From SHZI01 sp031395645 (GTDB taxonomy: Bacteria; Pseudomonadota; Gammaproteobacteria; Steroidobacterales; GCA-2729495): 64,000 nucleotides of DNA. Positions 17,531 through 27,102 of the stretch are shown here, piece after piece (positions within the stretch are counted from its first letter, which is position 1; each line of letters begins with the position of its first letter). Under the pieces are notes generated by a model. That model was not told where the DNA came from. It was given only the letters and a program-made list of their open reading frames with translations, and did not search any database. The stretch lies in assembly GCA_031395645.1 (NCBI GenBank), contig JANNJM010000036.1:11538-75537 (forward strand), in the 5' to 3' direction. The translations under genes were made by a program, and so were the position numbers.

Positions 17531-18307
17531 ATGGGATTTCTTGCTGGCAAACGCGCACTGATTGTCGGCGTCGCAAGCGAACGCTCAATCGCCTGGGGTA
17601 TCGCCCAGGCCATGGCCCGGGAGGGTGCCAGCCTGGCGTTTACGTACCAGACCGAGCGACTCGGCGAACGGGTGCGGGACATGGCGACTGAGACGGGCTC
17701 GACACTCTGCCTCCCGCTGGATGTCGCCAGCGACGATGAAATCAAGCGCATGTACGAGACGCTGGGCGCCAGCTGGACCAGTGTGGACGTGATCGTGCAC
17801 TCCGTGGCTTTCGCGCCGCGCGACCAGCTCGCAGGCGGCTACCTGGACTCCGTCACCCGCGAAGGGTTCCGGATTGCCCACGACATCAGCAGCTACAGCT
17901 TTGCCGCCCTTGCCAAGTATGGGCGCCAATTACTCTCTCCGTCATCAGCCCTCCTCACGCTCACCTACCTCGGCGCGGTGCGGGCCATTCCCAACTACAA
18001 CGTTATGGGACCGGCGAAAGCGAGCCTGGAAGCGAACATCCGCTTCATGGCGGCGGAGCTGGGCGCGTCCGGGACACGGGTAAACGGTATCTCGGCGGGG
18101 CCCATCAAGACCCTGGCAGCGGCCGGCATCAGCGGTTTCCGGTCGATGCTCCAGAATGTTGCCAGTGCGACTCCGATCCGTCGCAACGTGACCATAGAGG
18201 ACGTGGGCAATGCGGCCGCGTTCCTGTGTTCGGACCTGGCCGCCGGCATCACCGGTGAAATCATTTACGTAGACGGAGGCTACAGCCACATTGGCATGCA
18301 TCTCTGA
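17531..18307 (+). CDS. fabI: enoyl-[acyl-carrier-protein] reductase (NADH)
   Basis: 258 aa. It reduces trans-2-enoyl-ACP in the last step of each fatty-acid elongation cycle. FabI features are clear: the modified cofactor loop LIVGVASERSIAWGIA, the active-site arrangement Tyr-x6-Lys seen in TYLGAVRAIPNYNVMGPAKAS, and the C-terminal GEIIYVDGGYSHIGM. The ATG at 17531 is preferred because upstream codons extend into the divergent methyltransferase. It is transcribed alone and converges with ppiD, with 20 bases between stops. Confidence 0.97.
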   Translation: MGFLAGKRALIVGVASERSIAWGIAQAMAREGASLAFTYQTERLGERVRDMATETGSTLCLPLDVASDDEIKRMYETLGASWTSVDVIVHSVAFAPRDQLAGGYLDSVTREGFRIAHDISSYSFAALAKYGRQLLSPSSALLTLTYLGAVRAIPNYNVMGPAKASLEANIRFMAAELGASGTRVNGISAGPIKTLAAAGISGFRSMLQNVASATPIRRNVTIEDVGNAAAFLCSDLAAGITGEIIYVDGGYSHIGMHL

Positions 18308-18327
18308 GGCCGACCTCTCGAGACGAC

Positions 18328-20256
18328 CTAAAGAGCTTCTGCGTCCTCAACCTTGAACAGGTCTGGAGCAACCACCACGTCGGCCGAATCACGCAGCTGT
18401 GCTGCGAGGGCCTCTGTTTCACCGCCGGCCACTCGCTGGGCAAGGGCCTTCTTGCGCTCGTCCCGCTGTTCCTGCGGTATGCCTTCTGGCTCTCCGGGAG
18501 CCACGGACCGGAGCTGGAATACGGCGTAACTCCCGTCGCTGAGGCTGACACCCTGCACGACAGCCCTGCCGCCTGCTGTCCCGTCGGGTTTGGCGGCACG
18601 AAACACGGCGGCCAGAAGCTCTGGCGGCAGTGTCGGCGACCGCCGGGTCAGCGGCCCTGCTTCAGTCAGCTGCAACCCGGCAGCACCGAGCACGACAGAC
18701 AGGCTCTCGCCAGCAGTAACCTGCTGCACGATCGCCTTGCCACGGCGTTCTGCCTCGGTCGTGGCCCGCAAGGCGCGCAAGCGTCCAACGATTTCGTCGC
18801 GCACCTGATCCAGTGGCCGTAGCAACGGCTGCTGGTGCTCGGCTACCCGCGCCACGATCGCACGGGTGTCATCGAGTTCAATCAATGGGGTATTTTCACT
18901 GCCATCGAGAACGCCCGGGGAGAAAACGGCGTTGCTCAGATCGGCGTTGTTGCCAAATGGCCCGCCATTCGTGCGGGTGTACCCTGCAAATTGCCGGACC
19001 GTCAGGCCGGTATCCTTGGCGACTGACTCAAGGGAGGTGGGGTTCTCGAGGGCCAGATCGTCCAGCCGCTCGGCGAGCGCGTAGAACTCGTCCTGCGCCT
19101 TTTGCCTGCGCAATTCATCCGTGAGCTGTGCACGAACTTCATCGAAGCTGCGCTCGGCACCGGGACGCAACTCGTCGAGGCGGATGATGTGATAGCCGAA
19201 CTCAGTCTTGACCGGGGCTGACGTGGCACCGGGTGCCAGAGCAAACAGGGCGTCTTCAAATGCCGGGACGTAGTTACCCCGTGCTGCAAAGCCCAGGTCG
19301 CCACCCCGGCTTGCCGAACCCGTATCGCTGGAATATTGGCCGGCCAGTGCCGCAAAGTCCCCGCCCTTCGCAAGCTTGCCGGCGATTTCGTCAGCCAGCG
19401 CCCTGGCCGCGGCATCGGTGCGGCTGGCGTCGATCGCTATCAGGATGTGCCGTGCCCGGCGCTCCTCAGCGGAACGAAAGCGGGTGGGATCGGCGTCGTA
19501 GGCCGTCCGCAGGGCGTCCTCGTCCGGAGTGTAGTCCTGTGCAAGGTCCGGGAGTGCAACTTCCACATACTCGAGTGTGGCGCTCTCGGGCGACTGAAAC
19601 TGGCTGCCGTTGACGGCGTAGTAGGACTGCACGTCCGCATCACTCACTTCAATCGCAGCGCCCAGGGTCCGGGGATCCAACAGCACGTAGCCGACGTCTC
19701 TGCGCTCCTGGTCCAGCGCAATGACACGGCGGAATTCGGCAGGCGTGAAGAAAGAGCTTTCGACGAGGCCCTCCTGCAGCTGGCGCACTGCCAGAAAGGC
19801 CTGCTGATCCCGCTCGAAGGCGGCTGGCGTGATTCCCTGGGAAACCAGCGTGGCATCGTAGGCCGGTTTGGAAAACTGCCCACCCACCTGAAAGACGGGC
19901 ATGTCGCGGATGTAGTCAATCACCCGTGAACTACTGACCCGGAACCCGAGGTCCCGGACGTACTGAGTAACGGCACGATTGAGCACCAGCCCGTCCAGAA
20001 CCTGGCGCTTCAGCTGCTCCTCGGCGGCCGGCGGTAGCTCTCCACTCGCCGCCTGCTGCTCGGCAACCAGTCGATTCTGAAAGACCCGCTGGAAGTCGGC
20101 GGTCGGGATCTCTTCACCGTTGACCCGGGCAGCGAATCCAGACCCGCTGACCGTAAAGTCACTGCTGACAAACGTCAGCGCAAGTGGCACCGCAATGAGC
20201 AGGAGCACGGCGAAGGCCACCCAGCCCTGGAGCTTCTCCCGGATATTTTGCAGCAT
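18328..20256 (-). CDS. ppiD: periplasmic folding chaperone/peptidyl-prolyl isomerase D
   Basis: 642 aa. A single N-terminal membrane anchor (about residues 12-30, WVAFAVLLLIAVPLALTFV) is followed by a SurA_N-type chaperone region and one parvulin domain (RRARHILIAID through FGYHIIRLDEL, about residues 265-360). It acts at the outer face of the inner membrane on proteins leaving the Sec translocon. It occupies the conserved position after hupB, but two tRNA genes intervene. Only 21 bases separate the tRNA-Asp 3' end from this ATG, and there is no strong ribosome binding site. Confidence 0.93.
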   Translation of the reverse strand: MLQNIREKLQGWVAFAVLLLIAVPLALTFVSSDFTVSGSGFAARVNGEEIPTADFQRVFQNRLVAEQQAASGELPPAAEEQLKRQVLDGLVLNRAVTQYVRDLGFRVSSSRVIDYIRDMPVFQVGGQFSKPAYDATLVSQGITPAAFERDQQAFLAVRQLQEGLVESSFFTPAEFRRVIALDQERRDVGYVLLDPRTLGAAIEVSDADVQSYYAVNGSQFQSPESATLEYVEVALPDLAQDYTPDEDALRTAYDADPTRFRSAEERRARHILIAIDASRTDAAARALADEIAGKLAKGGDFAALAGQYSSDTGSASRGGDLGFAARGNYVPAFEDALFALAPGATSAPVKTEFGYHIIRLDELRPGAERSFDEVRAQLTDELRRQKAQDEFYALAERLDDLALENPTSLESVAKDTGLTVRQFAGYTRTNGGPFGNNADLSNAVFSPGVLDGSENTPLIELDDTRAIVARVAEHQQPLLRPLDQVRDEIVGRLRALRATTEAERRGKAIVQQVTAGESLSVVLGAAGLQLTEAGPLTRRSPTLPPELLAAVFRAAKPDGTAGGRAVVQGVSLSDGSYAVFQLRSVAPGEPEGIPQEQRDERKKALAQRVAGGETEALAAQLRDSADVVVAPDLFKVEDAEAL

Positions 20257-20277
20257 CGACTTGCGCGTTATGGTTGG

Positions 20278-20354
20278 TGGCGGAGTGGACGGGACTCGAA
20301 CCCGCGACCCCCGGCGTGACAGGCCGGTATTCTAACCAACTGAACTACCACTCC
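20278..20354 (-). tRNA. tRNA-Asp (anticodon GTC)
   Basis: 77 bases with encoded CCA. The anticodon arm is CCGGC-CTGTCAC-GCCGG and the acceptor stem GGAGTGG pairs with CCACTCC. The D-loop (AGTTGG) and T-arm (GGTTCGAGTCC) are standard. Transcribed toward ppiD. Confidence 0.97.
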
Positions 20355-20434
20355 ACTTTTTAAGAATTCAAAGTCACCGCCGGAAACCCGAGTTTTCACG
20401 CCCAGCAGGCGCCAACTCCCCGCTCGTTCCGGGT

Positions 20435-20510
20435 TGGTGGGTGCTGAGGGGCTCGAACCCCCGACCTTCGCCTTGTAAGGGCGACGCTCTTCCAGCTGAG
20501 CTAAGCACCC
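20435..20510 (-). tRNA. tRNA-Val (anticodon TAC)
   Basis: 76 bases with encoded CCA. The acceptor GGGTGCT pairs with AGCACCC and the anticodon loop is CTTACAA. It lies between hupB and tRNA-Asp on the same strand; the two tRNAs are 80 bases apart and are probably one transcript. Confidence 0.97.
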
Positions 20511-20549
20511 TGCAGCCGGCTCGACGATATTCCAGAGATCCAAACGTCA

Positions 20550-20587
20550 GCGCCCCGTGCCGGCACCGATGTGCCAGTACGGGGCGC
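20550..20587 (-). terminator. strong hairpin after hupB, possible terminator or processing site
   Basis: A 9-bp outer stem (GCGCCCCGT with ACGGGGCGC) encloses a second 5-bp stem (GGCAC/GTGCC) with a four-base loop; most of the intervening bases can also pair. It begins 29 bases after the hupB stop. The following minus-strand bases are T-poor, so intrinsic termination would be incomplete. It may instead separate hupB mRNA from the downstream tRNA transcript. Confidence 0.45.
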
Positions 20588-20615
20588 CTGATGGTGAGCG
20601 CTCCGGCCTAGTCAC

Positions 20616-20888
20616 CTAGTTTACGGCATCCTTCAGGGCCTTCCCAGCCTTAAAGCCAGGAACCCTGCTCGCTGCAATCTGGATAGTTTCCCCCGTCCGC
20701 GGGTTACGGCCCTGTCGGGCGGCCCGCGACTTTACCGCAAACGTCCCAAATCCGACCAACGAGACATCGCTGCCGGACTTCAGAGCCTTGGTCACGGCAC
20801 CGATTACCGCGTCTACGGCGCGCGTGGCATCAGCCTTCGACAGCCCGGCATCGTCCGCGACCACTTCGATCAAGTCACCCTTGTTCAT
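20616..20888 (-). CDS. hupB: HU-beta type histone-like DNA-binding protein
   Basis: 90 aa, standard HU length. The start MNKGDLIEVVADDAGLS is canonical for HU and is served by GAAGG eight or nine bases upstream; an ATG two codons earlier lies too close to that site. The DNA-binding arm has the HU signature GFGTFAVKSRAARQGRNPRTG, and the C-terminus is PGFKAGKALKDAVN. It bends DNA and shapes the nucleoid as a dimer. It lies directly after lon, as in most Gammaproteobacteria. Confidence 0.97.
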   Translation of the reverse strand: MNKGDLIEVVADDAGLSKADATRAVDAVIGAVTKALKSGSDVSLVGFGTFAVKSRAARQGRNPRTGETIQIAASRVPGFKAGKALKDAVN

Positions 20889-21057
20889 CAACATACCTTC
20901 AGAAGTAAACGAGTTAACCCTCGTCACCGCTGTCATGAGACCAAAGAAGCCCCCCCAAACCTCACCGGGCCTACTTAGTCTCAATGACTTCAGTGACGTC
21001 CCCAAGATCCGGTGACGGTCGCTGCCGGAAAACAGCAGCCAGACGCTAGTAGCAAAG

Positions 21058-21087
21058 CTTATACCAAGGCTGAAAAACGGCTGTCAA
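21058..21087 (-). promoter_or_regulatory. sigma70-type promoter for hupB
   Basis: On the minus strand a perfect -35 TTGACA (21082-21087) is followed after 18 bases by TATAAG (21058-21063). The expected start is near 21051, which leaves an untranslated leader of about 160 bases before hupB. Strength is suggested by consensus match only. Confidence 0.7.
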
Positions 21088-21138
21088 CCTCGCCGTCCGG
21101 GAATCTTGCCGCTGTTCGCCGGCCTATTGTGCGCGATT

Positions 21139-23556
21139 TCAGTGCGCCCTGACACCCGTATCCGCGGGATCGACTGGCGTCTTTTTTGCGTCGTCCCCGG
21201 GCGTCGGCCGATCGATGGTCTTCGGGACTGGCATATTCTGGAGCGTCAACTGCAACACTTCGTCAATCCACCGCACCGGAACAATGTTGAGCTTGTCCTT
21301 GATGTTCTTCGGAATTTCCACGAGATCCTTTTCGTTATCCCGCGGAATCAAGACTGTCGCTATGCCACCACGGTGGGCGGCCAGCAGTTTTTCCTTGAGC
21401 CCGCCAATGGGCAATACCTCGCCACGCAAGGTTATTTCTCCGGTCATGGCCACATCGCAACGCACGGGAATGCCGGTGAGTGCCGATACCAGCGCGGTGC
21501 ACATGCCAATGCCCGCGCTTGGACCATCCTTTGGTGTAGCGCCCTCAGGCATATGGATGTGCACGTCGAGCTTCTGGTGGAAGTCCTCGTCGATACCAAG
21601 CACCGCGGCCCGACTGCGCACGACGGTGGTCGCTGCCTGAATCGACTCCCGCATCACTTCGCCGAGTTGACCGGTGTTGATAAGCTTGCCCTTGCCAGGC
21701 ACCACGGCGGCCTCAATGGTCAGCAATTCTCCTCCCGCCTCTGTCCACGCGAGGCCCGTCACCTGCCCGACCTGATTGGCCTCCTCGGCACGGCCGTAAC
21801 GGTAGCGGCGAACACCCAGATACTTGTCGAGACCCTTCGGTACGACCTGCGTCGCTTTCGTCTCGGGCTTGAGCAGATGCTGCTTGACGACCTTTCTGCA
21901 GATCTTGGCAATCTCCCGCTCCAGATTGCGGACACCGGACTCCCGGGTGTAATAGCGGATCAGATCCCGGATCGCCGTATCCGAGATGGAGATCTCGCCG
22001 TTGCGGAGGCCGTTGGCCTTTACCTGTTTGGGCTTGAGGTAGTTCCGCGCGATGCTCAGTTTCTCATCCTCCGTGTAGCCGGGGATGCGAATGACCTCCA
22101 TCCGATCGAGCAGCGGCGCCGGAATGTTCAGGGTATTGGCAGTACAGACGAACATGACCTCGGAAAGATCGAAATCTACTTCGAGATAGTGATCGTTGAA
22201 GCTCGAGTTCTGCTCTGGATCCAGAACTTCGAGGAGGGCCGAGGATGGGTCACCGCGAAAATCCGTGGACATCTTGTCCACTTCATCCAGGAGAAAGAGC
22301 GGATTGCGCACACCCGTCTTCGCCAGGTTTTGCACGATCTTGCCGGGCATTGACCCGATGTAGGTACGACGGTGCCCGCGAATTTCCGCCTCGTCACGGA
22401 CGCCACCGAGGGACATCCGCACAAATTTCCGGTTGGTAGCACGTGCGATGCTTTGTCCGAGCGAGGTCTTGCCAACGCCCGGCGGTCCGACCAGGCACAA
22501 AATCGGCCCCTTAAGCTTTTTAACCCGCTGCTGGACGGCGAGATACTCGAGGATGCGTTCCTTGACCTTGTCCAGGCCAAAGTGATCCTTCTCAAGTACC
22601 GCCTCAGCCTCTATGAGCTCCTGGTTGACACGCGTACGTTTGCGCCACGGCGCCTTCAGCAGCCAGTCCACGTAGTTACGTACTACCGTGGCCTCAGCGG
22701 ACATCGGCGACATCAGCTTGAGCTTGTTCAGCTCTGAAGTGGCCTTATCACGTGCTTCCTGCGGCATGCCCGCACGAGCGATGCGCTGTTCGAGCTCGGC
22801 AATTTCATTGGGGGCGTCCTCCATGTCCCCGAGCTCTTTCTGGATCGCCTTCATCTGTTCGTTCAGGTAGTACTCGCGCTGACTCTTCTCCATCTGCTGC
22901 TTGACACGGCCACGGATCCGCTTTTCGATCTGCAGCATGTCGATTTCGGTCTCGATCAGCGTCATCACGTGCTCGATGCGCTCCCGAACCGTCTCGATCT
23001 CGAGCACCTTCTGCTTCTGCTCAAGCTTCAGGGCCATGTGAGCAGCAATGGTATCGGCCAGACGCCCGGGCTGATCGATGCCAGCGAGAGAGGTCAGGAT
23101 CTCCGGCGGCACTTTTCTGTTCAGCTTGACGTAGTTTTCGAACTGGGATATCAGCGAACGCTTGAGCACGTCGGCTTCTCTAGTGGTGACGTCCAGCTGG
23201 TCCTCGACGAGCGTGATGTCCGCGGAAAAGAACTCTGCTCCCCGCGTCTTCGTAAGGTTGGCACGAGTGCCGCCCTCGACGAGCACCTTCACCGTGCCAT
23301 CCGGCAATTTAAGGAGCTGGAGAATCGTGGCCAGCGTACCGACCCGATAGATATCCTCGAGTGAAGGCTCATCTACATCGGCCTGCTTCTGGGCCACGAG
23401 CAGAATCTGCTTCCCGGCCTGCATAGCCTCTTCCAGCGCCTGAATGGAACGCGCACGCCCCACAAACAGCGGGATCACCATGTGCGGGTATACGACGACG
23501 TCCCGCAGGGGCAGGATGGGTATGTTTAGGCGGTGCTGCGGATCAGTGTCAGACAT
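21139..23556 (-). CDS. lon: ATP-dependent protease Lon
   Basis: 805 aa. It degrades misfolded and regulatory proteins in the cytoplasm as a hexamer. The N-terminal LON substrate domain (LPLRDVVVYPHMVIPLFVGR) is followed by an AAA+ module (Walker A GPPGVGKTSLGQ, Walker B FLLDEVDKM) and the protease domain with catalytic Ser in PKDGPSAG and Lys near the C-terminal third. A full AGGAGG ribosome binding site precedes the ATG. It lies 63 bases downstream of clpX. Confidence 0.98.
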   Translation of the reverse strand: MSDTDPQHRLNIPILPLRDVVVYPHMVIPLFVGRARSIQALEEAMQAGKQILLVAQKQADVDEPSLEDIYRVGTLATILQLLKLPDGTVKVLVEGGTRANLTKTRGAEFFSADITLVEDQLDVTTREADVLKRSLISQFENYVKLNRKVPPEILTSLAGIDQPGRLADTIAAHMALKLEQKQKVLEIETVRERIEHVMTLIETEIDMLQIEKRIRGRVKQQMEKSQREYYLNEQMKAIQKELGDMEDAPNEIAELEQRIARAGMPQEARDKATSELNKLKLMSPMSAEATVVRNYVDWLLKAPWRKRTRVNQELIEAEAVLEKDHFGLDKVKERILEYLAVQQRVKKLKGPILCLVGPPGVGKTSLGQSIARATNRKFVRMSLGGVRDEAEIRGHRRTYIGSMPGKIVQNLAKTGVRNPLFLLDEVDKMSTDFRGDPSSALLEVLDPEQNSSFNDHYLEVDFDLSEVMFVCTANTLNIPAPLLDRMEVIRIPGYTEDEKLSIARNYLKPKQVKANGLRNGEISISDTAIRDLIRYYTRESGVRNLEREIAKICRKVVKQHLLKPETKATQVVPKGLDKYLGVRRYRYGRAEEANQVGQVTGLAWTEAGGELLTIEAAVVPGKGKLINTGQLGEVMRESIQAATTVVRSRAAVLGIDEDFHQKLDVHIHMPEGATPKDGPSAGIGMCTALVSALTGIPVRCDVAMTGEITLRGEVLPIGGLKEKLLAAHRGGIATVLIPRDNEKDLVEIPKNIKDKLNIVPVRWIDEVLQLTLQNMPVPKTIDRPTPGDDAKKTPVDPADTGVRAH

Positions 23557-23619
23557 TCATCCCTCCTGGGAATCAGAGTACCGCAGTCCTGATATCGATA
23601 ATCAAGGATCCCGGACAGT

Positions 23620-24936
23620 CTAGTTGCTGCCGGAGCCAGCCGCCCGCCGTTCTTCCTGAACCGCCCGAAGCGGTGTGGTTTCTTCCGACTCATAGATGAT
23701 GTAGGGCCGCGTCTCGCCGGTGACGACAGCCTCGTCCACGACCACCTTGCGGGCGTTACGCAGGGACGGCAACTCGTACATCGTATCCAGCAGAATATTC
23801 TCCAGAATCGTCCGCAGGCCACGGGCCCCGGTCTTTCGCTGCATGGCGCGCAACGCGATCGCACGCAAGGCGTCCTCCCGAAATTCAAGTTCCGCGCCCT
23901 CCATCTCAAACAGGCGACGGTATTGCTTGGTAAGGGCATTCTTGGGCTCTACAAGGATGCTGATCAGCGCGGCTTCATCGAGTTCGTCCAGCGTCGCCAC
24001 GACTGGTAACCGTCCCACAAACTCCGGAATCAGGCCGTAGCGAATCAGGTCTTCCGGCTCGACATCTGTCAGCAATTCGCCTATCGGCGAATCCTCCGAA
24101 CTGCGCACATCAGCGACGAAGCCGATGCCACTCTTTTGCGAGCGCTTCTGAATAATCTTCTCGAGGCCCGCGAAAGCACCACCGACAATGAACAGTATGT
24201 GGCGCGTATCCACCTGCAGAAACTCCTGCTGGGGATGCTTGCGCCCGCCCTGCGGCGGCACGGAGGCAACGGTGCCTTCGATCAGCTTCAGCAGAGCCTG
24301 CTGCACCCCTTCGCCGGATACATCCCGGGTAATGGAGGGGTTGTCCGACTTCCGCGAGATCTTGTCGATCTCGTCGATATAGACGATCCCCGTCTGTGCC
24401 TTCTCAACGTCGTAATCACACTTCTGCAGCAGCTTCTGAATGATGTTCTCGACATCCTCGCCGACGTACCCGGCTTCTGTCAGCGTGGTGGCGTCGGCAA
24501 TCGTGAACGGGACATTGAGCAACCGGGCAAGGGTTTCGGCAAGGAGCGTCTTGCCGCAACCCGTCGGACCGATCATCAGAATGTTGCTCTTTGAGAGCTC
24601 GATGTCGCTCTTGGCGCCATCCGTAGACCGATTTTCCAGCCGCTTGTAGTGGTTGTAGACCGCCACCGCCAGGATCTTCTTGGCGCGCTCCTGACCAATC
24701 ACGTACTCGTCGAGAACGCCTTTGATCTCCTGGGGCTTTGGCAACTTAGTACTGGGGCGATCCTGCCGGTCTTCCAGCTCCTCGCGGATGATGTCGTTGC
24801 AGAGCTCGACGCACTCGTCGCAGATGAACACCGATGGACCCGCGATGAGCTTGCGGACCTCGTGCTGGCTTTTGCCGCAAAACGAGCAGTAGAGCAGCTT
24901 GCCGTCGTCGCCTCGTCCGCGGGTTTCGTCCACCAT
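23620..24936 (-). CDS. clpX: ATP-dependent Clp protease ATP-binding subunit ClpX
   Basis: 438 aa. It unfolds tagged substrates and feeds them to ClpP. The N-terminal zinc-binding domain has four cysteines (YCSFCGK and ICDECVELC, about residues 16-46). The AAA+ domain follows with GPTGCGKTLLAETLA (Walker A) and IVYIDEIDKI (Walker B). The ClpP-docking loop region contains KSGIGFVADV (IGF motif). It is separated from clpP by 161 bases with its own candidate promoter. Confidence 0.98.
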   Translation of the reverse strand: MVDETRGRGDDGKLLYCSFCGKSQHEVRKLIAGPSVFICDECVELCNDIIREELEDRQDRPSTKLPKPQEIKGVLDEYVIGQERAKKILAVAVYNHYKRLENRSTDGAKSDIELSKSNILMIGPTGCGKTLLAETLARLLNVPFTIADATTLTEAGYVGEDVENIIQKLLQKCDYDVEKAQTGIVYIDEIDKISRKSDNPSITRDVSGEGVQQALLKLIEGTVASVPPQGGRKHPQQEFLQVDTRHILFIVGGAFAGLEKIIQKRSQKSGIGFVADVRSSEDSPIGELLTDVEPEDLIRYGLIPEFVGRLPVVATLDELDEAALISILVEPKNALTKQYRRLFEMEGAELEFREDALRAIALRAMQRKTGARGLRTILENILLDTMYELPSLRNARKVVVDEAVVTGETRPYIIYESEETTPLRAVQEERRAAGSGSN

Positions 24937-24985
24937 GGCTGCCGTTTTCTCCTGCCGTGAAGCCCGTCACGGGAGCTTCACCTAA

Positions 24986-25015
24986 CATATAGCACGCGTT
25001 CATCGGGACGTGCAA
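24986..25015 (-). promoter_or_regulatory. candidate sigma70 promoter for clpX
   Basis: Minus-strand TTGCAC (25010-25015) and TATATG (24986-24991) are 18 bases apart in the 161-base clpP-clpX interval. The match is reasonable but not perfect. It would allow clpX expression independent of tig-clpP. Confidence 0.4.
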
Positions 25016-25097
25016 AATCCCTGTTCCGAGACCGCGAGCAGTTCACATCACGCGGCGATTCTCTTGCTCAAGTTGGCAATTTTGCCACTCAGTTTTG

Positions 25098-25721
25098 CTA
25101 GGCGGTTTTGCGGGTCTCTCCGCGGCGCTCCAGCACGCCATCGATCAGGCCGTATTCGACGCCTTCCGCACCGCTCATGAATCGGTCCCGGTCGGTGTCG
25201 CGCTCTACCCGCTCTATAGGCTGGCTCGTGTGTTTGGCCAGGATCCGGTTAAGGCGTTCCCTGGTCTGCAGAATTTCCTTCGCGTGGATATCGATATCCG
25301 ATGCCTGGCCCTGAAAGCCGCCCAGGGGCTGGTGAATCATGATGCGGGAGTGCGGCAGACAAAAACGCTTGCCCTTGGCCCCGCCCGTCAGCAGCAGCGC
25401 TCCCATGCTGGCTGCCTGGCCGACGCAGATCGTGCTCACGTCGGGCTTGATGAACTGCATCGTGTCGTAGATCGAGAGGCCGGAAGTGACTACACCGCCC
25501 GGCGAATTGATGTACAGGTGGATGTCCTTGTCCGGGTTCTCCGACTCAAGGAACAGCAGCTGGGCAACCACCAGATTAGCCATGTGATCCTCAACCGGAC
25601 CGACAATGAAGATCACCCGCTCCTTGAGCAGCCTGGAGTAGATGTCGTAGGCCCGCTCGCCGCGAGCGGTCTGCTCGATGACCATCGGTACCAGACCGAG
25701 CGCCGTAGTTTCCATAGCCAT
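25098..25721 (-). CDS. clpP: ATP-dependent Clp protease proteolytic subunit ClpP
   Basis: 207 aa from the ATG at 25721, the usual family length; an in-frame ATG two codons later is also possible. The serine-protease triad is recognisable: Ser about 105 in GQAASMGALLL, His about 130 in SRIMIHQPLGG, and Asp in the ERDTDRDRFMS segment. The N-terminal axial-loop region is short. It forms the tetradecameric chamber used with ClpX. It follows tig by 31 bases. Confidence 0.98.
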   Translation of the reverse strand: MAMETTALGLVPMVIEQTARGERAYDIYSRLLKERVIFIVGPVEDHMANLVVAQLLFLESENPDKDIHLYINSPGGVVTSGLSIYDTMQFIKPDVSTICVGQAASMGALLLTGGAKGKRFCLPHSRIMIHQPLGGFQGQASDIDIHAKEILQTRERLNRILAKHTSQPIERVERDTDRDRFMSGAEGVEYGLIDGVLERRGETRKTA

Positions 25722-25752
25722 GTTTACCGTCCCTGTGGGATTAAATGCGTCG

Positions 25753-27057
25753 CTAGCCCGCGACCAGTGCGCGAAAGGTCGTGGGCTTCGGAGTAATCGC
25801 GGCACGTGCGGCCAGCCACTCGACGACCTGCTCTTCGAGCACGGCGTTTTCGACCTGAGTCAGTAGCTGTGCCGTCTGGTAATACAACTTGCGGATCTCG
25901 TCAGGCTTCTCGTAGCTGCTGGACAACTGCTCAATTCGCTCGCGGACCTTCTCCCGGTCGACCACCAGTTCCTTCTCACGAATCAGGGCACCAATCAGCA
26001 AGCCAAGCCGCACACGGCGTTCTGCAGTCTGGCGAAAAGACTCCAGCGCGGGAGCAGCTGCGACGTCTGTGATGCCGAGATTGCGCATCGAGTCCGCCTG
26101 CAGGGACGTGGCTTCCTGCTCCACCAGGACGGTCGGAATATCGATCGGGTTTGCCTGCAGCAACTGCTCGAGCAGTTGGCGTTTGACGTCCGCCTTGGCC
26201 CGGGCCGCAAATTCGTCAGCCATGTTGTTGCGAAGATCCTGGACGAAATCATCCTTCGTCCCGCTCGCAACCCCAAAGCTCTTTATAAATTCCTCATCCA
26301 GATCCGGAAGGTGCTCCACGGCAACTTCTGCAACCTGAATACTGAAATCAGCAGACTGGCCAGCCAGTGTTGCATTAGGGTAGTCAGTGGGAAACCGCAC
26401 CGTGATCTCGCGGTTTTCGCCGGACGTCACGCCGACCAGCTGCTTCTCGAAGCCTTCGATCATCCGGCCTGCGCCGAGCACAATGGTGACCTTCTCGCCG
26501 GTACCACCCTCCATCGGGCCGCCGTTGAGACGCCCCTGGAAATCGACAACGACGCGATCCCCTGTGCGGGCCTCGCGATCCGTTGCATGCCAGTGACTAC
26601 GCTGGCGCCGCAGATTTTCGGCTATGAAATCGATGTCAGCATCATCGAATGCCGGATCGGGCCGGTTGGCAACCACGGTCTCGATACCCTGCACCGTAAA
26701 CTCAGGGAAGACTTCGAAGCTAGCCGTGTAGGCGAAGTCACCACCGGGGGTACCGGCATCCGCCGCCGCATCAATCAGCGGGTCACCAACCGGGCGGAGC
26801 TGCTGGCCACTGATGGCTTCGTTGTAGGTGGACTGCACGACATCCTGGAGGACTTCGCGGCGCACCTGGTCTCCGAAGCGCTGCCGGATGACCTTTTCGG
26901 GAACCTTGCCAGGCCGATAGCCCTTGATGTTGGCGGTCCGGCTGACGGAACGCAGGCGGCTTTCCACCTCATGCTCGATGCGTTGCGCCGGCACGCGCAC
27001 CTGCAGGCGCCGTTCCAGGCCCTGACCGGTCTCCAGGGAAACCTGCAAATTCTCCAT
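25753..27057 (-). CDS. tig: trigger factor, ribosome-associated chaperone
   Basis: 434 aa from the ATG at 27057. An earlier ATG (27087) would add ten residues atypical of the family, while the chosen start has an AGGAG 12 bases upstream. The ribosome-binding domain contains the GYRPGKVPEKVIRQRFG loop. The FKBP-type isomerase domain (DRVVVDFQGRLNGGPMEGG) spans about residues 150-240 and the helical C-terminal arms follow. It binds nascent chains at the exit tunnel. It heads the tig-clpP-clpX-lon order, directly behind a tRNA-Leu gene. Confidence 0.97.
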   Translation of the reverse strand: MENLQVSLETGQGLERRLQVRVPAQRIEHEVESRLRSVSRTANIKGYRPGKVPEKVIRQRFGDQVRREVLQDVVQSTYNEAISGQQLRPVGDPLIDAAADAGTPGGDFAYTASFEVFPEFTVQGIETVVANRPDPAFDDADIDFIAENLRRQRSHWHATDREARTGDRVVVDFQGRLNGGPMEGGTGEKVTIVLGAGRMIEGFEKQLVGVTSGENREITVRFPTDYPNATLAGQSADFSIQVAEVAVEHLPDLDEEFIKSFGVASGTKDDFVQDLRNNMADEFAARAKADVKRQLLEQLLQANPIDIPTVLVEQEATSLQADSMRNLGITDVAAAPALESFRQTAERRVRLGLLIGALIREKELVVDREKVRERIEQLSSSYEKPDEIRKLYYQTAQLLTQVENAVLEEQVVEWLAARAAITPKPTTFRALVAG

Positions 27058-27102
27058 CGCTGACTCGAACTCCTGACTGGTCTGCATCTGTTACGAAAGG
27101 CC

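Noticed and set aside
21106..22353. Plus-strand open frame of 415 codons opposite lon
   Set aside because: No domain, and lon on the other strand is complete and conserved.
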